Below are positions 40,708 to 50,280 of a DNA stretch of 64,000 nucleotides, piece after piece (the stretch's first letter is position 1; each line of letters opens with the position of its first letter). Below the pieces are notes generated by a model, which saw nothing but the letters and a program-made list of their open reading frames with translations, was not told where the DNA came from and did not search any database. The stretch lies in NCBI GenBank assembly GCA_028284675.1, contig JANQRI010000030.1, positions 1-64,000 of the forward strand, in the 5' to 3' direction. Origin of the DNA: Gammaproteobacteria bacterium (GTDB taxonomy: Bacteria; Pseudomonadota; Gammaproteobacteria; HTCC5015). Both the position numbers and the translations under genes were made by a program.

Positions 40708-42645
40708 CTAAAAATATAAACGATAGCCAATACTGATATTATCCCGTTTATTGCCCCGCGCATTACCCTGCAGGACGATTGCTTGTTGGGAAGCTATAGG
40801 AACACTTAATCCTAATGTGGTTTTGTGATTATGAGCCAGTTCATTTTCAATGTATTCGAAGTAAGTATAACGGATATCATATGCTATGCTCTGTGATTGA
40901 CCTATCAGCGCAATTTCGGCGTTTAACTCCAGATCTACATTATTCTTAAATGAGCCGTTATAATCTAAATCCATACCAAGTGTCAGGCTTAATAAGGACT
41001 GCTCAAACAGCATTTTCGAATATCCGATATTGCCTTCGATAGTGGTCACCAGTAAATCCAGGTCTTGAATGAGTTTTCTTTGCCTGGAAAACTGGAAACT
41101 CCATGATTGGGGCTGAAAAAACCTATTTATATCGGCAAATGACGCTACTTTGAATAAATCGAGCCTTTGTAACTGGCTGTTATCATTCTCGAAGAACCGG
41201 TGCTCAAAATTCAGAAAACTCACATAAGAGCCAACTTGATACCCACTGGATATATCCAGAGTATCATGGCCCGCTACCCGAAACCCCAAATCTATGTATT
41301 GTTCATGGTCAATGTCGCCGTAGCTGATTGAGAATCGACTGCTAAGGTGACGATTCAATGGGTCATCTTGCATGTTTTTTGGGTAATCGGGAAATTTAAA
41401 GCTGTTATTGAAATTCGCTCTTTGTTTTATAAAATTAAAATAACGTTGCTGACCGATATGTGAGTCAATGTGTTCTCCTTGTATTAAGAGGTTTAAGTAC
41501 TCCATCGCCAGCGAAACGACTGCAAGTTTTCTTGATGGTTCGAGTGCTTGCCAAGTGTCGGTTTTTTTTACAGTAAAACCTTTGGCCATTTTGATTGCCA
41601 GCTTTTTTTCTATAGCAGAATAAAAATTTAGAGTGTGATTAAAGACTCGAATAGAAGCAGGGTAGTGATGGGTTTGCATAATAAGCCCTGCATTATCCAA
41701 AACCCTGATCGTGTCGATTGGAATAGTCAATAGTCTAAATGATTTAGTACTAAGTAAGGATGGTTTCGCGACTGCTATTATGCTTAAAGCCCGGTAACTA
41801 CAGTTTTCATCCAGAAAGTGGTAGTGAAAAACATCATTCTTAATTTCCCATGCATGCAATATAATTAATCGAATATCGTCTTCTGCAATATCCAGGTAAT
41901 ACTCCCAAATATCCCTGTTTTCGTTTTGCACGTAACGGCGTATTCGGCGATGATAAGGTAAATTATCAATCACTCCAGAGAAACCTCCCAAGACCCCTCT
42001 GTAAAAATAGTCGACAGGATTAGTGCTTTCTGAAAGATCTGCTGAATAATTTACTGTCGCTGATAATAACCCATCAGTTGAATCGTTTTCTTTATCAAAG
42101 AACCTCAGAAAAGTATGGCCGAACGTAGAGGCAGGGTTGCCCATAAACGCCGATGTAAAAGCGATCGACATATTCTGTGTCGAAAATTGGGATTTCCATT
42201 GATTTAAGTTTTTGCAATGTGCAAATGATGGTTCCGGGAGATTGAAAGTTTTGCTTAACCAGATTATTCGGGCCGGGAATTTGCAGAAAATCCGATGATT
42301 TTTGTTTGGTTTTGCCTTGAAATATATATTTATTAATGCTATTAATTCATCCCTAGGGCTAAGTTTACCAGTTGCTGATAAAAAAAACATAGAACTATCA
42401 GCTTCACTTATCCATTGGTTATGAGGGCTTCGCTTATAATGCATGAGCGATAACCACTGTGGATCTGTGTACGTTAGTTTTGTTTCTAGTTGGCTTAATA
42501 CATCCTCTTTGGAGGGTGCTTGCTGCATGGTGAAAGCAGGTGGGCAACTTAGGGAATATAAAATCAAAATAATTAGATAGGCTTTGCGACTGCTTGGTCG
42601 AACGGGCTGAATTTCTAAGTTAAGTTTGAGGAAATTTATAATCAT
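40708..42645 (-). CDS. DUF4105-type envelope protein
   Basis: From the ATG at 42645, 645 residues. An N-terminal hydrophobic segment (KAYLIILILYSLSCPPAF) acts as a signal peptide. The middle part shows the DUF4105 (Lnb-like) pattern: AFMGNPASTFGHTFLRF with the conserved Ser/His, YFYRGVLGGFSG, DIWEYYLDI and HYHFLDENCSYRAL with a Cys. Many DUF4105 proteins are periplasmic cysteine-peptidase-like proteins of unknown substrate. The last about 200 residues alternate like beta strands and end in IGYRLYF, suggesting an outer-membrane barrel. The start overlaps that of the divergent lipoprotein gene; an ATG 87 bases upstream is the alternative. Confidence 0.82.
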   Translation of the reverse strand: MIINFLKLNLEIQPVRPSSRKAYLIILILYSLSCPPAFTMQQAPSKEDVLSQLETKLTYTDPQWLSLMHYKRSPHNQWISEADSSMFFLSATGKLSPRDELIALINIYFKAKPNKNHRIFCKFPARIIWLSKTFNLPEPSFAHCKNLNQWKSQFSTQNMSIAFTSAFMGNPASTFGHTFLRFFDKENDSTDGLLSATVNYSADLSESTNPVDYFYRGVLGGFSGVIDNLPYHRRIRRYVQNENRDIWEYYLDIAEDDIRLIILHAWEIKNDVFHYHFLDENCSYRALSIIAVAKPSLLSTKSFRLLTIPIDTIRVLDNAGLIMQTHHYPASIRVFNHTLNFYSAIEKKLAIKMAKGFTVKKTDTWQALEPSRKLAVVSLAMEYLNLLIQGEHIDSHIGQQRYFNFIKQRANFNNSFKFPDYPKNMQDDPLNRHLSSRFSISYGDIDHEQYIDLGFRVAGHDTLDISSGYQVGSYVSFLNFEHRFFENDNSQLQRLDLFKVASFADINRFFQPQSWSFQFSRQRKLIQDLDLLVTTIEGNIGYSKMLFEQSLLSLTLGMDLDYNGSFKNNVDLELNAEIALIGQSQSIAYDIRYTYFEYIENELAHNHKTTLGLSVPIASQQAIVLQGNARGNKRDNISIGYRLYF

Positions 42646-43129
42646 GTTGTATAAAAAAACTATTAAAATCGCTACATTAAACATCATTTTGTTTTTAAGT
42701 GGGTGTGCAACCATAGTAGGTGGTGGCTCCACACAACAAGTAAATTTTGACTCTAAACCTCAAGGTGCCAAAATTTTGGTTGGTAAACAAGGGAAGAATG
42801 GTGAAATTACCGATTTGCTGGATACAGGTCAAGTTACACCAAGTTTTGTTGTTTTAGAAAGAAGTAAAGCTGTTGTTATATTACAAAAAGAAGGTTATGA
42901 AGATATTCAGGTTGCGCTTACTAAAACAACGAATGGATGGTTTTTTGGAAATTTCTTTATTGGTGGATTGCTTGGTTCTTCGATTGATAGCTCAACAGGA
43001 GCAATCAATAAATATGACCCAAACCATTTTTTTGTTGATTTCGAAAAAAATATATCCACGCCCGTAGAAGAAGAAAAAAGCAACAAGAAAAATGAAAGTG
43101 AAGATAGCGCTGAATCGCAACAGACATAA
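42644..43129 (+). CDS. Small lipoprotein with PEGA-like domain
   Basis: 161 residues from the ATG at 42644; a TTG 18 bases earlier is possible. The lipobox is FLSGC at about 22-26, then ATIVGGGSTQQVNFDSKPQG, the opening of a PEGA-like beta domain found in small outer-membrane lipoproteins. A Gly-rich hydrophobic stretch (GNFFIGGLLGSSID) follows at about 110-125, then a Lys/Glu/Ser-rich tail. It is followed after 11 bases by another exported small protein, probably co-transcribed. No function is assigned. Confidence 0.75.
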   Translation: MLYKKTIKIATLNIILFLSGCATIVGGGSTQQVNFDSKPQGAKILVGKQGKNGEITDLLDTGQVTPSFVVLERSKAVVILQKEGYEDIQVALTKTTNGWFFGNFFIGGLLGSSIDSSTGAINKYDPNHFFVDFEKNISTPVEEEKSNKKNESEDSAESQQT

Positions 43130-43140
43130 GTGCTACCTCT

Positions 43141-43482
43141 GTGCTTAAGTATTGCACGCCAATTTTAATTGTATTATTGACTTTGGGGCCAGGGCCTAAA
43201 GCATGGTCCCAAAGCAATACTTTGAGCTCATGCTATAACAATTTGAGCATATCAGAAATTGATAGGCGGAAAGATCAGGTTCTTCAGTTTGTTTTATATA
43301 GCTATCGCCAGTTGGTGGTGGATATTTTTAACGGTGACGGCCAGTATTTAAATAGCTTGTACAGTCTATTTGAGCAAAGCTGTTATTCGAAACAAAAATT
43401 AAATCGGGAGCTGAAGAGTATATTGTTGATTACCCCACAGGTATCAGAGTATGCACGAAAAGTATCCGAGTTGGTGATATAG
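43141..43482 (+). CDS. Small exported protein, unknown
   Basis: 113 residues from the GTG at 43141. The signal peptide is ILIVLLTLGPGPKAWS at about 8-23. The remainder is helical, with Cys in SSCYNN and QSCYSKQ. I recognise no family. It lies 11 bases after the lipoprotein gene and is likely in the same unit. Confidence 0.6.
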   Translation: MLKYCTPILIVLLTLGPGPKAWSQSNTLSSCYNNLSISEIDRRKDQVLQFVLYSYRQLVVDIFNGDGQYLNSLYSLFEQSCYSKQKLNRELKSILLITPQVSEYARKVSELVI

Positions 43483-43676
43483 GCTAATGACTATCGAGGG
43501 CATAGTTATTAGGAAGCCAGGTTGATATGCTGACCTCATCGGCTCAATATCATTGTCCAAATTACCGTTTTGGTTGAGAAATCTCACTGCAGTATAAGCG
43601 GGGCACATACATGGAATAGCTTTATGCGCCCCACTAAATACAAGAAAACATCCAGAACAGTGACAGTTTTTTAGCC

Positions 43677-45065
43677 TTATGATGTTTCCGTAGCAGCCCT
43701 GCGTTGAAGAAGCTCATCTTCTATTTTATGTAAGGTCTTACGGTCAATCTTATAAAACATCATAAGAATGCCGCCCAGAAGGAAAAATACGGCCGGAAGG
43801 AAATTAAACATAATACGAATTCCTTGTATAGCCATATCAGTTTGCACTTCATTTGCGACAAAACCGAACCATGCCAGTATAAACCCAGGAAGCGCGCCCC
43901 CCAGTGCAGAACCAAATTTTAGAGAAAATAAGGATGCTGAGACAGTTAATCCGGCAGTATTTTTGCCTGTTTCCCACTCTCCGTATTCCGCGCAATCTGT
44001 ATACATGGAAAACAAGAGGGTTATGATTACCCCGAAAGTAAAAATACCCAGGCTATGGAGAATAACGGTTATAAGGTATTCGTCAGGGGGAATAAAGTAA
44101 CTGGCAATCAATAGCACCGTGTGTGCTACATTCATGATAATCATCAGGTGATGTTTCTCAAATCTTTTTACCAGGAACGGCGTCAGAAGTGCTCCTATTA
44201 ACTGGCCGATCAGGCCACAGGATGTCAGGAATGCGGTACGGTCCATCCAAAACAAATATTTACTGCCGTCATCGACCATATAGTATTTTAGATAGTAGAC
44301 AATCGAAGCAAAGCGAGCGACCAAACCAATGACAACCAGGATGCCGGTAATCACCAAAATTATCCAGGATGCATTTTTCAGCAGTGCGGTGAAGTCATCA
44401 CGAATACTGGATTTGTGTGCTTGAGGGCTTACTCTTTCTCGAGTTGTGGCAAATGTAATCCAAAAGATTACGACAGAGAGCACCGCAAATAAAATAATTG
44501 TCAGACGAAAGCCGAGTAGTTCGTCACCTCCACCGAGCCAGTCCACTAATGGCTTGGCTGAAGAACCGACTACCAGGGTTCCAAGCGAAGCAAAGATAAA
44601 TCGGAATTGGGTGGCTTTGGTTCGTTCTTCTGAAACGGGCGATATAACCGCGAGTAAGGCGGAGTAAGGGACATTAATGGCTGTAAAAGCGAGCATTACC
44701 AGCGTATAAGAGACATAAGCGAATATGAGCTTGCCCAGATCCGACCACTCAGGCCCTAGGAACAGCAGGTAGCCCAGTAACGCATAAGGAATAGCCACCC
44801 AAAGCAGGTAAGGTCGATATTTCCCCCAGCGGGAATCAGTGCGGTCGGCTATCAGTCCCATAGCCGGGTCGCTGACCGCATCAACAATCTTTGTCACCAG
44901 CAGCATGGTGGCAGCCGCTGCAGGGGATATGCCATAGACATCAGTGTAGTAGTAGAGCAAGAAAAGCCCAAAGAACCCCAGATAGAAATTCGAGGCCATA
45001 TCTCCCAAGCCATAGCCGACTTTTTCTTTGAAAGATAGTGGTGCTGTGTCAGATTTGCTGTTCAT
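43677..45065 (-). CDS. Sugar:cation symporter, GPH/MelB family
   Basis: 462 residues from the ATG at 45065; an ATG 33 bases upstream is less likely. Roughly 12 membrane helices. GPH motifs are KVGYGLGDMASNFYLGF near the start, VDAVSDPAMGLIADRTDSRWGKYRPYLLW (about residues 55-85, with the cation-site Asp residues) and NVPYSALLAVIS. Substrates of the family are glycosides, pentosides or hexuronides; which one here is unknown. It reads in the same direction as the beta-helix gene upstream and could be co-regulated with it, across 300 bases. Confidence 0.9.
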   Translation of the reverse strand: MNSKSDTAPLSFKEKVGYGLGDMASNFYLGFFGLFLLYYYTDVYGISPAAAATMLLVTKIVDAVSDPAMGLIADRTDSRWGKYRPYLLWVAIPYALLGYLLFLGPEWSDLGKLIFAYVSYTLVMLAFTAINVPYSALLAVISPVSEERTKATQFRFIFASLGTLVVGSSAKPLVDWLGGGDELLGFRLTIILFAVLSVVIFWITFATTRERVSPQAHKSSIRDDFTALLKNASWIILVITGILVVIGLVARFASIVYYLKYYMVDDGSKYLFWMDRTAFLTSCGLIGQLIGALLTPFLVKRFEKHHLMIIMNVAHTVLLIASYFIPPDEYLITVILHSLGIFTFGVIITLLFSMYTDCAEYGEWETGKNTAGLTVSASLFSLKFGSALGGALPGFILAWFGFVANEVQTDMAIQGIRIMFNFLPAVFFLLGGILMMFYKIDRKTLHKIEDELLQRRAATETS

Positions 45066-45368
45066 ATTATTCTTATTCCCCCGGGCCACTTGGATCAATT
45101 TGCAAGACCCCTCCCTGGGGAATTTGCTCGTGACAGCTAATACCTAGCTGCACGGAGCTTACCTTACGCAGCGAGAAATGCCAACTATCTGGTCCTGTGA
45201 ACAGTTGGGGTATAGGCCAGATTAGTGAAAAGGCAGAGTTGGGTGAGGAACTATGCGTGCTTGGCAGGTAAAGTCTTTTAGAGCTTAATAAAAGCCGACA
45301 CGGAATATTAATATGTAAACCGTATCGGCCTTATTAACTTGTAATTATGGTGATTAAAAATAACCGCT

Positions 45369-47432
45369 TTACTTACAAATTTTTCTTAACACTGCTGAGC
45401 CGCTTTCGTCATCCACGATGGTTTCGCCGCCGAAGCCCAGCATCAACTCTGCACATACTTTGCGTAGAGTGACTTTCTCAGCATCTGTGCCAATATGGAA
45501 GCCGGTGGCCACCGGTGTTTCGTTGGGGCCGCTGAATGTAACAGGGCCTTCCAAGCCGGCGCTGATGCCTGCTACCGATGCTTTATTGAAAAAGACTTTT
45601 TCAGAATCGGTGAAAATATCAATGCCGGTAACGGAACCGGCTTTGGCGGATAAGCCGGAAGCATGATTGTCCAGAGCCAAAACGTTTTTCGATCCGGCAA
45701 ATGTGTAGCCACGGGTTTTGGCGCCGCCATAACCGGGTAATGTTGCGTCCGGGTGAGATTTGCCTGCCAGGTAATCACCGCAAATATCAGAACCGACGCT
45801 GCCGAGGTTGCGTATGTTTTCAGCACTGGTATTGATCAGCACAACATTTTTGGCAGCATCCATTTTAAATGCAATCACACCTTTGTTAACGTGAAACATT
45901 GAGTCACCATTGCAAAAGTAGTCGGACTCTGAACCGGCAATACTGCTGAGCGTTTCAAAACCGGGTTGAGCTTCTACCCAGTTTATAACATCCTGAGTGA
46001 TATTCAGTCTGGACAGATCCAGAGATGATCCGTCAAAGTCTCCATTGAGAAATGCTTTGGCAACAAACGCCTGTGCATTGGCAATTACGTTGCCGGTATA
46101 GCGTGCCAGATTATCATCAAGACTGGATATGGTGATAGGCTCACCGGTATCAGGATGCAGGTTGCGAATCTGGAATACCGCACCAACCGGATCGATAACC
46201 GCTTTGCCTCCCTGGTTCAACGTAACGATCTCATTAATAAAAGCCTGTTGGTCATTCACATGCACATTATGCAACCAGATGTTTTTTGCAGGAAAACGAT
46301 TGATGCCGTCAGGTTGTGTCGGAAAGCCGTTAACCGCAACGCCGAGATTATTGACCAAAAAGGAATAAGAGTTACCGTCAACAACACCGAACTGGTTGTT
46401 GAATAACGCATATTCATCAGGATGTTGATTGCTGTCGATCTGTGGCCTTCCATCAACTGTATTACGATCGATAATCAAGTCTTCATGAACATTATTAACT
46501 GCTTGTATTAATGCTGTCTTGATATCTCCAATATTGAGTGTGTTGCCGTCAACCATAAGCTCTGTGGTTGAATCGCGGCGGTCCAGTTCTTCTATGTATG
46601 GTTTTATAAATTGTGCGGAGGAAAAGGTTCCCAGTATCGGAACATCTTTACGATTGGTTGCATTGGAATTCTTGACTAAAAGCCCTTCAACTCCATTAAG
46701 TGCTATTGCAGCAACTTCGAAATCTACAAAATCAACATTGATCACTTTGATTTTTTTATTGCCGTTGCCATGAATGCCGTGGTGGGATGAGCGGCCGATA
46801 ACGCCATTTTTAATGATGACATTTTCCGCTGATTCAATTTCATCACCAAAATTTGCAGGTCCCTGTGAAGGGATAAACGGTTGTTCGGCAAGCTCTATAA
46901 CGGCAAAGAAGCGCTGCAATAAAGCGTGTTCTTCACTTTGCTCGATAGTATGCCCGTTCAGATCAAGAACAACGCCTTTAGCAGTGATGACGATTGCTGC
47001 GAAAAAACCCAAACCGAACCCAGCCGGGTCGTAGCGAGGATCAGTTAAGCCGCCCGGAGTAAAATTGTCTACACCACCGGGTACAAACTGGGTGAAGAGC
47101 GGAAAGCCGGCATGAAAAGCATCAACCGGATTTGGGGTTTCGAGCTGTGCTGCGAGTTCAGCGGGCAGTTCTCCGGTTTGCAGCGCTTCGGTTAATGTGG
47201 CCGGTGAGTTGGGGTTGAAGCTGATATCTTCGGCTAAGCGATATATTCCAGGTTTATCAATTATATAAGTACCGAATTTAAAATCATTATTGGTCAGTTC
47301 GGTGAACGATAGTTTTTTGGAGTCAGCAAATGCTGATTGCCCGGCTATAAATGAAAAGCAATATGACAGTATTATTACAAATAACAAATTTTTTAATGAA
47401 AATTTAGAGCGACTTATTGGAGTTAACAACAT
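45369..47432 (-). CDS. Exported right-handed beta-helix protein
   Basis: 687 residues. The signal peptide is at about 14-36 (LLFVIILSYCFSFIAGQSAFA). The body has repeated short strands typical of parallel beta-helix folds (VVLDLNGHTIEQS, ENVIIKNGVIGRSSHHGIHG, KKIKVINVDFVDFEVAAIAL, KNVVLINTSAENIRNL, EKVFFNKASVAGIS, EKVTLRKVCAELML). The GIHGNGN turn is pectate-lyase-like. Whether it is a polysaccharide-active enzyme or a binding protein is not clear; no catalytic set is obvious. The neighbouring sugar symporter would fit carbohydrate use. Confidence 0.75.
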   Translation of the reverse strand: MLLTPISRSKFSLKNLLFVIILSYCFSFIAGQSAFADSKKLSFTELTNNDFKFGTYIIDKPGIYRLAEDISFNPNSPATLTEALQTGELPAELAAQLETPNPVDAFHAGFPLFTQFVPGGVDNFTPGGLTDPRYDPAGFGLGFFAAIVITAKGVVLDLNGHTIEQSEEHALLQRFFAVIELAEQPFIPSQGPANFGDEIESAENVIIKNGVIGRSSHHGIHGNGNKKIKVINVDFVDFEVAAIALNGVEGLLVKNSNATNRKDVPILGTFSSAQFIKPYIEELDRRDSTTELMVDGNTLNIGDIKTALIQAVNNVHEDLIIDRNTVDGRPQIDSNQHPDEYALFNNQFGVVDGNSYSFLVNNLGVAVNGFPTQPDGINRFPAKNIWLHNVHVNDQQAFINEIVTLNQGGKAVIDPVGAVFQIRNLHPDTGEPITISSLDDNLARYTGNVIANAQAFVAKAFLNGDFDGSSLDLSRLNITQDVINWVEAQPGFETLSSIAGSESDYFCNGDSMFHVNKGVIAFKMDAAKNVVLINTSAENIRNLGSVGSDICGDYLAGKSHPDATLPGYGGAKTRGYTFAGSKNVLALDNHASGLSAKAGSVTGIDIFTDSEKVFFNKASVAGISAGLEGPVTFSGPNETPVATGFHIGTDAEKVTLRKVCAELMLGFGGETIVDDESGSAVLRKICK

Positions 47433-47637
47433 TTTATGCCCCTTTTAGATTTTAATAAATTGCGCAAGTACACAGCTAAGTAAAATACAAGATACATTTT
47501 GGGAATTTCAAAAATTGATTTCTATATGATTTTTTTTTCTAAAGCAATCACTTGTTTTGATTATTGTCACTTAGCTGGGTTTGTGTTAACTCAAATGAGC
47601 AAAATTGTCATATATGTTGATAGTTGGTGAGGATTTG

Positions 47638-48705
47638 CTAGCGTCCTATTGTGGTTTTTCCAAGCGGTTTAAATTTTAAAATATAGTATTTGCCTCCGCT
47701 GTCATTTTGACCGTTGTTTAATGGTGGTGATTTATGTAGTTTATTGACTGTCAGAAAAATTTCATTATCAGGTCCGGTTGAAAAACCGTCTGCCCAGCTA
47801 AATTTTTCATCGTCTTGAAACAGCACATGATATTTTCGTTTTTTATCGATATATCCAACAGCGTTTGCTGTGATATCAGTAATATAAATATTATTATCAT
47901 TATCTATAGTGATTCCGTCACTAATGGGTTTGGGTGCATATGCTTCTATCCGTTTTTGTAACTGTGTGTCAGAAAGCGATTTGTTGAGCAGGTCTTTTGT
48001 TTTCACCCGATAGAGAGTAGTGCCCGTCATTGGTGCGAAATATACCCATTTGCCCTGATGGTCAATCGTAATTGGATTGACTCCAATTCTTGCCGGTTTT
48101 CCGTTTACTGTGACAGTGTTTCCGTCAATTTGCATTTCTATTTTTTCGGGAACTGTAAATGAACTGCCGTGTAAAACCCTACGGGTTTCACCGGTTTTTA
48201 AATCTACAACAATCAGTGCAGAGTTGTGTTCGCCGGCTGTATCAGTGATATATATTGCCTGGTTTTTTCTATCGACAGCCAGGTCGTTCAGAAAAGAGTT
48301 TTCCGGTATGACCGGCGGGCTTAAGTAGATCATCCTGTATAGTGCCTGTTTGCCAATATCCCATCCGATCAGGCGACCAGCTCTATCTTTGCCGGATGCT
48401 GTTTCCAGCATCCATAGTATATTTTTGGAATCGACTATAACACCCAGTACCGGGTTTAGTGATTGGCTAAGTGTAATATTCGGGTAAGGGGTTGCACTGC
48501 CGTCTTGGTTGATTTCCACTATTCTATATTGTGGATCATAGAAAAAGTGATTGCTCATAAATATACGCCCGTGTTTCGATACCGCGATATTGCCGGGCGG
48601 ATTTTGCTTGTCCAGAGAGTACGCGATTTTATAATTTTCGGCAGATGAATTTAAGGAGCCAAAGAATAAAAGTCCGCTCAATAAAAAAGATTTCCATAAA
48701 TGCAT
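47638..48705 (-). CDS. Exported beta-propeller, royal-jelly-protein family
   Basis: 355 residues with a signal peptide (LLSGLLFFGSLNSSAEN, about 7-23). Repeats such as LDKQNPPGNIAVSKHGRIFM, SFLNDLAVDRKNQAIYITDT, NPITIDHQGKWVYFAPMTG and SDGITIDNDNNIYITDI are those of the major-royal-jelly/yellow-like or SMP-30-like six-bladed propeller. It may be a lactonase-like or ligand-binding periplasmic protein. It is oriented with the beta-helix gene, 205 bases upstream of it. Confidence 0.8.
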   Translation of the reverse strand: MHLWKSFLLSGLLFFGSLNSSAENYKIAYSLDKQNPPGNIAVSKHGRIFMSNHFFYDPQYRIVEINQDGSATPYPNITLSQSLNPVLGVIVDSKNILWMLETASGKDRAGRLIGWDIGKQALYRMIYLSPPVIPENSFLNDLAVDRKNQAIYITDTAGEHNSALIVVDLKTGETRRVLHGSSFTVPEKIEMQIDGNTVTVNGKPARIGVNPITIDHQGKWVYFAPMTGTTLYRVKTKDLLNKSLSDTQLQKRIEAYAPKPISDGITIDNDNNIYITDITANAVGYIDKKRKYHVLFQDDEKFSWADGFSTGPDNEIFLTVNKLHKSPPLNNGQNDSGGKYYILKFKPLGKTTIGR

Positions 48706-48872
48706 GTAGCGCTTTCCTTTATCTTTAGTTGTCTGAAGTTAGCTATAAGTATACCAAAAAGTAAAATTCACTATTAATATTTTGTGGGCAACTGCATAGA
48801 ATAGCTCCTCCAGGAGCAAGTGATATGCTGATGAAAAGGTAAGAAGGTAAGTCGGAAAAGAATTGATAGTGA

Positions 48873-49886
48873 TTAGGGCGATAAGGTTTTACTGGGCGTA
48901 AATGGTGCAAAAATCAGCCAGCCGAGTTGTTTTTTAATATCGGCGATTGCTTTTTCATAGTATTCTGTTGTGTCTTTATCAGAAACAATAAGGTCACTGG
49001 TTGCCAGCTCCCACCAAAAATTCCAGTGGTTGTTTAACCCTAAGAAGCCGGAAATGTTTTTTCCTTGTAAATAAAATGTGCCGCCATTACTGCCGGTAAC
49101 ATGCGGGGAGGTAGGGTATTCAAGTTTGCCGCTTAAGTTTTTGTCGGGTCCAACCATTGTAAAAATGGGGTCTCTTGTACTGCCCAGATTAATGGTTTTC
49201 TGGGCTTGTTCCGGAAGTCCGGTTGCTGAATAATGCCCGTCCATAATAAGTCGGTTCACTACCTGTTGGGCACCGGGTGCTGAAAAACTTACAGCGAGTT
49301 CAGCGGGTATGGTTTGAGCAAGAAATCCCCCCAAGGAATGACCTATCACGACAGGGTTCGGCAGCTTGTTTTGTTTGGCGAAATTTAATGTAAGCTTATA
49401 CAGGTGCAATGCATCATAAACCTGTTTTGGTACGGAACCGTTCATAATCGACCAGTTGTTTTGCATGTCCTTCAGTGATTTTATATCACTGCCCTTAAAT
49501 GCAATTAATAACTGACCATCGCGGTTAACCAAAACTTTGGCGGCAAAACCTGTTTGATCGTTTGTTTGTGCTTTTACCAGTGAGTCTAATCCTTTTGTAT
49601 TAGAAAATAGTTTCACAGGAAGTTGGCCGGTATTGTTAATTACTGATTGCAGTTCATGGTAGTCCCGTATCGGAAATGTGTAGTCGCGGTTTATTGCTTG
49701 TGCAATTGCTGCGTAATCTGAGCGTTGCGTGTCAGACAGTAACCTGTTCAAGCGATCATGCAGCGGATTTGTTTCTATGGTGGTCTGTATTATTTGAGCC
49801 ATTTGTGTCTGGCTGCTTTGCAGTTGGGCAAGCGGCTCTGAAATGACCGGTGCATTGGGGTTTTGGCTGTCGCTGATATAGGGCAT
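48873..49886 (-). CDS. Lipase-like alpha/beta hydrolase
   Basis: 337 residues from the ATG at 49886 (an ATG 78 bases upstream adds a non-homologous-looking leader). The nucleophile elbow GHSLGGFLAQ carries the catalytic Ser. LLIAFKGSD upstream resembles the class-3 lipase strand before the oxyanion loop, and FSAPGAQQ follows the elbow as in those enzymes. Candidate Asp (STRDPIFTMVG) and His (NNHWNFWW or SPHVTGS) follow. There is no signal peptide, and the first about 60 residues are Gln/Asn/Ser-rich. Cytoplasmic or non-classically exported. Substrate unknown. Confidence 0.78.
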   Translation of the reverse strand: MPYISDSQNPNAPVISEPLAQLQSSQTQMAQIIQTTIETNPLHDRLNRLLSDTQRSDYAAIAQAINRDYTFPIRDYHELQSVINNTGQLPVKLFSNTKGLDSLVKAQTNDQTGFAAKVLVNRDGQLLIAFKGSDIKSLKDMQNNWSIMNGSVPKQVYDALHLYKLTLNFAKQNKLPNPVVIGHSLGGFLAQTIPAELAVSFSAPGAQQVVNRLIMDGHYSATGLPEQAQKTINLGSTRDPIFTMVGPDKNLSGKLEYPTSPHVTGSNGGTFYLQGKNISGFLGLNNHWNFWWELATSDLIVSDKDTTEYYEKAIADIKKQLGWLIFAPFTPSKTLSP

Positions 49887-49964
49887 TTTTACGCTTCGAT
49901 GCTTTGTTAAATGTTTAAAATAAGTGCACGGTACATATATGGAGCCTAAGCTTTTTAGTTGCAA

Positions 49965-50280
49965 TGCTAAATAATTTGTTTGTTATTGACTATCCAACTT
50001 TCGGTGTATGGTTTTGTTATTTCAGGCAAAAAAAGCGCTAATTGTTATAACTTAAGTGATAAAACCAGGGCAGCCTGAGGGTATTGTGTATTTTAGTGTC
50101 AGTTGCTTCAGCAGCTTATGTTTTATGATCTGCTTCCGGTTTTATGAGCGGAATTTTTTTATGATTGAATAAGCTATTTATATGTTTCTCAGCTGTTTAT
50201 ACCGGGACTCAATCTAATGCTGGGTATAGGAAAAACCTAAAATAGCGGTTAAACGCTGCTATTTATGGCCGATATTTGCT
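49965..50280. other. Intergenic region before the diguanylate cyclase
   Basis: About 316 bases, AT-rich, divergent promoters expected. I see no gene, clear promoter pair or terminator. Confidence 0.45.

Noticed and set aside
43580..43636. A fifth tRNA-Lys tail (TTATGCGCCCCACT) near 43620
   Set aside because: The match is short and imperfect, with no T-stem pairing partner or hairpin array; chance or a weak hairpin with GGGGC upstream is more likely.
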